The notes beneath the pieces are model-generated. The model was not told the DNA's origin and searched no databases. It saw nothing but the letters and a program-made list of their open reading frames with translations. Below, piece after piece: positions 50,241 through 56,348 of a stretch of DNA of 56,348 nt. The stretch's first letter is position 1. Each line of letters opens with the position of its first letter. Made by a program: the position numbers and the translations under genes. The DNA is from Deltaproteobacteria bacterium (lineage in GTDB: Bacteria; Myxococcota_A; Polyangia; DRWM01; JAAZOP01). Location of the stretch: the NCBI GenBank assembly GCA_016218765.1, contig JACRCZ010000095.1, forward strand, positions 1-56,348. Direction: 5' to 3'.

Positions 50241-51533
50241 TCAACCCGCGGCCCAGTCCGCGAGGCGGCGACAGCCCTCCAGCGGCCCCGGGCAGAGCTG
50301 CTCGACAAACGAATCCGGCAGCGGCTGATCGAGCGGCGTGGTCTCGCTTGCCGCCAGCGCTCGCGCCCCGTCGAAGTCGACGAAGGCCAGCCGCAACGTC
50401 AGCTCGTCCGTGCGGCGCTCGAACACGCTGCCCGGCAGCACCGCCACGCCCGTCTCATCGAGCAGCCGCTCGCACAGCGCCTCGCTCGTACGGATGCCGC
50501 GCGCGGCCAGTCCTTCGGCCAGCGGCCCGAGGTCGGGAAACAGGTAGAATGCTCCCTCCGCCCGGTGCACGCGCATCCCCGAACCGGCCAGGGTGGCGAG
50601 GCAGCGATCGCCGAGCGCGCGCAGGATGCGTCGCGCGTGGCATAGGTAGCGCTCGATTTCCGCGCCGCCGCGGAACGCCGTCACCGCGGCGTACTGGATC
50701 GGCGCGCTGACGGCGGTGTAGGTCTCGCTCGCGACCGCCGCCATCGCGTCCAGCAGCCAGCCCAGGCGGGGCGGGAAGGCGAACGTGCCGAGCCGCCAGC
50801 CGCCGGCGCCACACCACTTCGACAGGCCGGAGCTGAGGATCGTCCCCTCGGGGTAGAACCGGCCGACCGAAACGTGGTTGCCCGAATAATGGAGCTGGCC
50901 GTAGATCTCGTCCGACAACAGCACCAGCGAGTACCGCCGCGCCACCCGGACGATGTCCTCCAGCTCCGTGGAGGAGTACGTGCCGCCGTGCGGGTTGGCC
51001 GGGTAGTTGAGGACGAGGAGGCGAGGCCGGTACGGGTCGTGCTCCGCGGACAGGACGCGGTCGAGCGCCTCCGGGGCGACCTTCCAGCCATCCTCGAAGC
51101 GCGTCGGCAGGCGCCGCACCTCGCGGCCCAGAATGCGCGCCTGCGGTACGTAGGATACCCAGCACGGCGTCGGAACCACGATTTCCCCGTAGAAGCAGAC
51201 CTGGAGGAGGAACATCAGCTCCTTGGATCCCGGTCCGATGAGCACGCCCTCCGCCGGCACATCGAGCCGATCCGTGCGATGGTGGAAGTCGGCGACGGCC
51301 TCGCGCAGCTCGGGCAGGCCCCGCACCGGGAGGTAGTCCTTCCGGTGGGCGTTGGCGCGCAGCGTCTCGACGACGAGCGATGGCACCGGGAAGGGCGACT
51401 GTCCCAACCCCAGGCGGTGCACCCGCACGCCCTTGCGCCGCAGCTCGGCGCACCGCTGGTTGATCGCCAGCGTCGGCGACTCGCCGATCCCGCGGACGCG
51501 CAGATCGAGACTAACGGGCTCACGTGCGTTCAT
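50241..51533 (-). CDS. PLP-dependent class I/II aminotransferase paired with the KamA-like enzyme
   Basis: 430 residues from ATG 51533 (ATG 51545 is in frame but too close to its GGAGG). Fold type I features: IGPGSKELMFLLQ, NYPANPHGGTYSS, LLSDEIYGQLHYSG and SSGLSKWCGAGGWRLG, whose Lys is the Schiff-base residue. The C-terminal VLPGSVFERRTDELTLRLAF carries the substrate-binding Arg. Paired with an aminomutase, it may transaminate the rearranged (beta) amino acid or supply its substrate. That pathway is inference. Confidence 0.88.
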   Translation of the reverse strand: MNAREPVSLDLRVRGIGESPTLAINQRCAELRRKGVRVHRLGLGQSPFPVPSLVVETLRANAHRKDYLPVRGLPELREAVADFHHRTDRLDVPAEGVLIGPGSKELMFLLQVCFYGEIVVPTPCWVSYVPQARILGREVRRLPTRFEDGWKVAPEALDRVLSAEHDPYRPRLLVLNYPANPHGGTYSSTELEDIVRVARRYSLVLLSDEIYGQLHYSGNHVSVGRFYPEGTILSSGLSKWCGAGGWRLGTFAFPPRLGWLLDAMAAVASETYTAVSAPIQYAAVTAFRGGAEIERYLCHARRILRALGDRCLATLAGSGMRVHRAEGAFYLFPDLGPLAEGLAARGIRTSEALCERLLDETGVAVLPGSVFERRTDELTLRLAFVDFDGARALAASETTPLDQPLPDSFVEQLCPGPLEGCRRLADWAAG

Positions 51534-51742
51534 GTCGCCCTTCATCCTCCGACCGATGCGCGGCGACCGAACCCGGGCGCGTACGTTGCGTGTGAACCGC
51601 AGGTCCCATCCGTGGAGAGTCGCGGAGCGCGCACCAGAGTGTCAAGCGGAACTCGGCCGTTCCCCGGCGCGCGCCTCGCGGCCGTCCCCGGCCCAGTCGT
51701 CGCCTTGTCGGATGCCGTCCGAGGTGCTAGCAACCGCGCGCC

Positions 51743-53356
51743 ATGACCGCGGCGTCACTTCAGGCGGAGATCGAGCGGCGTCGCACCTTCGCGATCATCT
51801 CGCACCCCGACGCGGGGAAGACGACGCTCACCGAGAAGCTCCTGCTCTACGGCGGGGCCATCCAGCTCGCCGGATCCGTGCGCGCACGCCGCGACCAGCG
51901 CAGCACCACCTCGGACTGGATGGAGCTGGAGCAGGAACGCGGCATCTCGATCTCCTCGACCGTGCTGCAGTTCGAGTACGGCGGCCGCGTCATCAACCTG
52001 CTCGACACCCCGGGACACCGCGATTTCAGCGAGGACACCTTCCGCGTCCTGGCGGCCGTCGACAGCGCCGTGATGGTGATCGACGCCGCCAAGGGCATCG
52101 AGGAACGGACGCGGAAGCTGTTCGAGGTCTGCCGCATGCGCGGCATCCCGATCTTCACGTTCGTCAACAAGCTCGATCGGCCCGCGCGAGAGCCGCTGGA
52201 GCTGCTCGCCGAGCTGGAAGGCGTGCTGGGCATCGGCGCGGCGCCGGTGACCTGGCCGCTGGGCAGCGGGCCGGAGTTCCGCGGCGTCTACGACCGCCTG
52301 ACCCGCGACCTGCACCTCTTCGAGCGCAGCGCCGGCGGGATGCACCGCGCCCCCGAGCGCACGACCGGGATCCGCGACCCCGAGCTCCGCCGCCGGTTCT
52401 CCGGCCGGGAGTACGACGCCTGGCTGGAGGAGCTGGAGATGCTGGACGGCGCCGGCGAGACGTTCGACGCCGCGCGGGTCGCCAACGGGTCGCTCACGCC
52501 CGTGTTCTTCGGCAGCGGCCTGACCAACTTCGGCGTCCAGCTTCTCCTGGACTACTTCGTGGAGCATGGCGCCCGGCCGCAGCCCCGGCGCTCGGCAGGC
52601 CTGCCGGTGCCGCCGGACTCCGAGGACTTCTCGGGGCTGGTGTTCAAGGTCCAGGCCAACATGAACCCGCGGCATCGCGATCGGCTGACGTTCGTGCGCG
52701 TCTGCTCCGGGGTCTTCCGCAAGGACATGTTCGTCGGCGACCCCGCGACCGGAAACCCCGTGCGGCTGTCCTACCCGCAGAAGCTCTTCGGACAGCAGCG
52801 GGAGTCGCTCGAGTGCGCCTACCCGGGCGACATCGTCGGTCTCGTTGCGCACCGCGCGTTCCGCATCGGCGACACGCTCACGACCAACGCGGCGATCCGC
52901 TACGACGAGATCCCGCGTTTCCCCCCGGAGGTGTTCGCCTACGTCCGGAACGAGCGGGTCGAGAGGCACAAGCAGCTCGAGGACGGCCTCAAGCAGCTCG
53001 CCGAGGAGGGCGTGATCCAGTGCTTCACGACGCGCGAGGCCGGGCCCGAGTCCGTGCTGCTCGGCGCCGTCGGGCAGCTCCAGTTCGACGTCGTCCTGCA
53101 CCGGCTGCGGAGCGAGTACGGCGCCGAGCCGCGACTCGAGCCGGCGCCGTTCACGCGCATCCGCTGGCTCGGGCCGGGGACGACGCCGGACCAGCTCCGG
53201 GAGCTGTACCTGGGGCACGACGTCAAGTCGGCCCGGGACGACCGGGGGGCGCCCGTGCTGCTGTTCCCGACCCAGTGGTTCGTGGAGTACTTCGCCCGCG
53301 AGAACCCCGAGCTGGAGCTCCACGCCGTTTCCCCGGGCACGCGCCCGGACCAATGA
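51743..53356 (+). CDS. prfC: peptide chain release factor 3
   Basis: 537 residues. Translational GTPase that recycles RF1/RF2 from the ribosome after termination. G1 HPDAGKTTLTEKLLLYGGAI, RGISISSTVLQF (switch region), DTPGHRDFSEDTFR (G3) and FVNKLDRPAREP (G4) are intact, as are the domain II and III segments (FKVQANMNPRHRDRLTF; YPGDIVGLVAHRAFRIGDTL; GAVGQLQFDVVLHRL). RF3 rather than EF-G is indicated by SDWMELEQERGISI and length. No strong ribosome site is visible before ATG 51743. Confidence 0.95.
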   Translation: MTAASLQAEIERRRTFAIISHPDAGKTTLTEKLLLYGGAIQLAGSVRARRDQRSTTSDWMELEQERGISISSTVLQFEYGGRVINLLDTPGHRDFSEDTFRVLAAVDSAVMVIDAAKGIEERTRKLFEVCRMRGIPIFTFVNKLDRPAREPLELLAELEGVLGIGAAPVTWPLGSGPEFRGVYDRLTRDLHLFERSAGGMHRAPERTTGIRDPELRRRFSGREYDAWLEELEMLDGAGETFDAARVANGSLTPVFFGSGLTNFGVQLLLDYFVEHGARPQPRRSAGLPVPPDSEDFSGLVFKVQANMNPRHRDRLTFVRVCSGVFRKDMFVGDPATGNPVRLSYPQKLFGQQRESLECAYPGDIVGLVAHRAFRIGDTLTTNAAIRYDEIPRFPPEVFAYVRNERVERHKQLEDGLKQLAEEGVIQCFTTREAGPESVLLGAVGQLQFDVVLHRLRSEYGAEPRLEPAPFTRIRWLGPGTTPDQLRELYLGHDVKSARDDRGAPVLLFPTQWFVEYFARENPELELHAVSPGTRPDQ

Positions 53357-53430
53357 CTCGACCCAATCGACCCACCGACAACTCGACCCGATCCACCCAC
53401 CAATAACTCGTCCCACTCGACCAACCCCAA
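53352..53430. repeat. three degenerate copies of a 25-27 bp unit rich in ACTCGACCC
   Basis: Immediately after prfC: ATGACTCGACCCAATCGACC, then ACAACTCGACCCGATCCACC, then ATAACTCGTCCCACTCGACC, each with a short tail (CACC or AACCCC). Not hairpin-forming. Another example of short-unit tandem repetition in this genome. Confidence 0.7.
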
Positions 53431-53480
53431 TTCCCTCGCGGTTGCCCCCCGCCGCCCCGGCGTGGTAGGAACCGGCCGCG

Positions 53481-55052
<1,572 letters not shown>

Positions 55053-55066
55053 GACAGGGGAACCAC

Positions 55067-56348
55067 ATGAGGAACTCGTCGACCACCCGGCGACTGGCCT
55101 TGCTGGCCGTGCTCGCCTGCTTCGGCTCCTGCATCTGTGTCGAGCGGCCGAAGCGGATGACCGAGGACGAGCGTGCGGAGCTGCGCGCGCAGATCCTGAC
55201 CGAGCCTCCGGCGACGATGCAGAACCGCGTCGGCGCCGACCTCGACGGCCGCCTCGAGCTCGTCGGCTACGACCTCGACGCCGACAAGGACGACCGCGGG
55301 CGCATCGTCCCGGGGCGCAAGGTCGCCATTACCTGGTACTGGCGCTGCAAGGTCCCCCTGCACGAGGGCTGGCGGCTGTTCACCCACGTCACCGACGACA
55401 CCGGGACCAACCGCGTCCGCGCCGACGAGCTGGGCCTCGTCCGCCAGCACTACCAGCCGAGCCTGTGGCGGGAGGGCGAGGTGATCGTCGACCGGCAGGA
55501 GTTCGAGATTCCCGCCGACTTCAACTCCAAGACCGTCACGTTCTACGTCGGCGCGTGGTTCGGCCCGCACCGCCTGCCCGTGCGCAACAACGTCTCCAGC
55601 GACGCGGGCCGCGTGCGCATCGGCCCGTTCCCGATGCAGTACGACCTGCCCGCGACCGTCGTTCCCCAGGTGAACGCGTCGATCACCACCGACGGCAGGC
55701 TGGACGAGCCCGAGTGGGCCGTGGCCGCGGTGCTCGACCCTTTCGTCCTTGCGCCCGACGGGGCCGCGTCCGATCGGGTGCGGGCCAGGGTCCTGTGGAA
55801 CTCCCGCTTCCTGTACGTCGCGTTCGAGGTTCGTGACCCGCTGCTCGTCGCCCAGTTCAGCCGCCGCGACGACGCGATCTACGACGAGGACGCCGTCCAG
55901 GTGCTGCTCGACGAGGACGGCGACGGCGCGGACTACTACGACTACGCCGCCTCGCCCACCGGCGTGCTCTACGACTGCGCGCTGGCCGAGCCGACCAAGG
56001 GCGAGCCGAAGGAGTTCACCGCGACCGATTTCCGCGCCGGTGTCGTCCTGGACGGCACGGCGAACGACGCCGCGCCGGATCGCGGGTACACGATGGAGCT
56101 GCAGATCCCGTTCCAGGCCCTGTCCAAGTTCAAGGAGCGCAGTCCGCGGGCCGGCACGACCTGGCGCGCCAACTTCTCCGTGCTCGACATGCCCGCGCTC
56201 GCCGCGGCCGGCGCCGCGCCGCCGCGCCAGGAGGGCTTCGCCTGGTCGGCCCCGCAGGTGACCAACTTCCACGTCCCGCGCCGCTTCGGCGAGCTGACGT
56301 TCGGCGAGCCCGTCGCCGTGCCCGCGCCGGCGCCGGTCGTTGCCCCGC
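55067..56348 (+). CDS. lipoprotein with CBM9-like domain (truncated by window end)
   Basis: Open from ATG 55067 to the window edge, 427 codons, no stop. The signal peptide RRLALLAVLACFGSC has a lipobox near Cys18-22. Residues about 45-195 form a beta-rich domain (LVGYDLDADKDDRGRIVPGR, WYWRCKVPLHEGWRLFTHV). From about 200, VNASITTDGRLDEPEWAVAA and LWNSRFLYVAFEVRDP, DEDAVQVLLDEDGDG and YTMELQIPFQAL match the carbohydrate-binding module family 9-like fold of secreted bacterial proteins. It probably binds glycans at the cell surface; ligand unknown. Close spacing suggests co-transcription with ffh. Confidence 0.82.
   Translation, partial: MRNSSTTRRLALLAVLACFGSCICVERPKRMTEDERAELRAQILTEPPATMQNRVGADLDGRLELVGYDLDADKDDRGRIVPGRKVAITWYWRCKVPLHEGWRLFTHVTDDTGTNRVRADELGLVRQHYQPSLWREGEVIVDRQEFEIPADFNSKTVTFYVGAWFGPHRLPVRNNVSSDAGRVRIGPFPMQYDLPATVVPQVNASITTDGRLDEPEWAVAAVLDPFVLAPDGAASDRVRARVLWNSRFLYVAFEVRDPLLVAQFSRRDDAIYDEDAVQVLLDEDGDGADYYDYAASPTGVLYDCALAEPTKGEPKEFTATDFRAGVVLDGTANDAAPDRGYTMELQIPFQALSKFKERSPRAGTTWRANFSVLDMPALAAAGAAPPRQEGFAWSAPQVTNFHVPRRFGELTFGEPVAVPAPAPVVAP

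Noticed and set aside
48406..51533. Complete osmolyte (N-acetyl-beta-lysine) pathway
   Set aside because: No beta-lysine acetyltransferase gene; the partner is an aminotransferase and the aminomutase is an atypical long form.

Overview
The window is very GC-rich (about 70% by eye). Its gene content suggests a Myxococcota-like (deltaproteobacterial) chromosome: Cys/Asp-rich lipoproteins with MopE-type repeats, an FHA protein with a ribbon-helix-helix-like start, and a response regulator carrying a DUF4388/PATAN-like region. This placement is inference. There is no prophage, CRISPR array or rRNA operon.

Layout. 1-2466 (minus): an ArsP_2/DUF2899-type membrane transporter cut by the window edge, and a MATE exporter. 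2553-3682 (minus): a 1.1 kb transcription unit with promoter, many perfect hairpins and an intrinsic terminator but no credible protein; I read it as a large structured non-coding RNA. 4145-15887 (plus): five large secreted or lipoprotein genes (MopE repeats, lamin-tail, FGE-sulfatase, thrombospondin-3/FG-GAP types), interrupted by a small antitoxin-like gene with a decayed second copy. One of the five has a frameshift in a run of nine G. 15891-19342 (minus): hypothetical protein, phosphoglycerate mutase and sugar epimerase. 19425-21731 (plus): a TetR regulator with its operator, and a TolC-like protein. 21734-29625 (minus): smc, FHA protein, HEAT-like lipoprotein, tRNA-CAT, HU and an aminotransferase. 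29635-35745 (minus): one operon, metallo-hydrolase, dnaX, ybaB, recR, lipoprotein, response regulator, with overlapping or near-touching genes.

35926-47887 is the richest accessory part. A minus-strand heavy-metal RND operon runs from 41910 leftward: Cys-rich secreted protein, small lipoprotein, adaptor, pump, thioredoxin-like protein. The small lipoprotein and the adaptor share a WCxEHxxPESxCxxC motif. It is divergent from a plus-strand sulfur operon: an ArsR-rhodanese fusion, a DsrE-like protein, a sulfide:quinone oxidoreductase-like flavoprotein and an OsmC-like protein, ending in a cysteine desulfurase gutted by an internal deletion. The ArsR-rhodanese could control both sides. Next come a 39-residue membrane protein and a sodium-translocating decarboxylase beta subunit without the alpha subunit, flanked by small exported proteins.

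47911-56348: transposase debris, a long KamA-type radical SAM aminomutase with an aminotransferase (minus), then prfC, ffh and a truncated CBM9-like lipoprotein (plus). Short-unit tandem repeats recur in genes and gaps (9-bp CCGCACTCC-type arrays, GTGAGCC and GCCGCTCG units inside dnaX, ACTCGACCC-type units after prfC).
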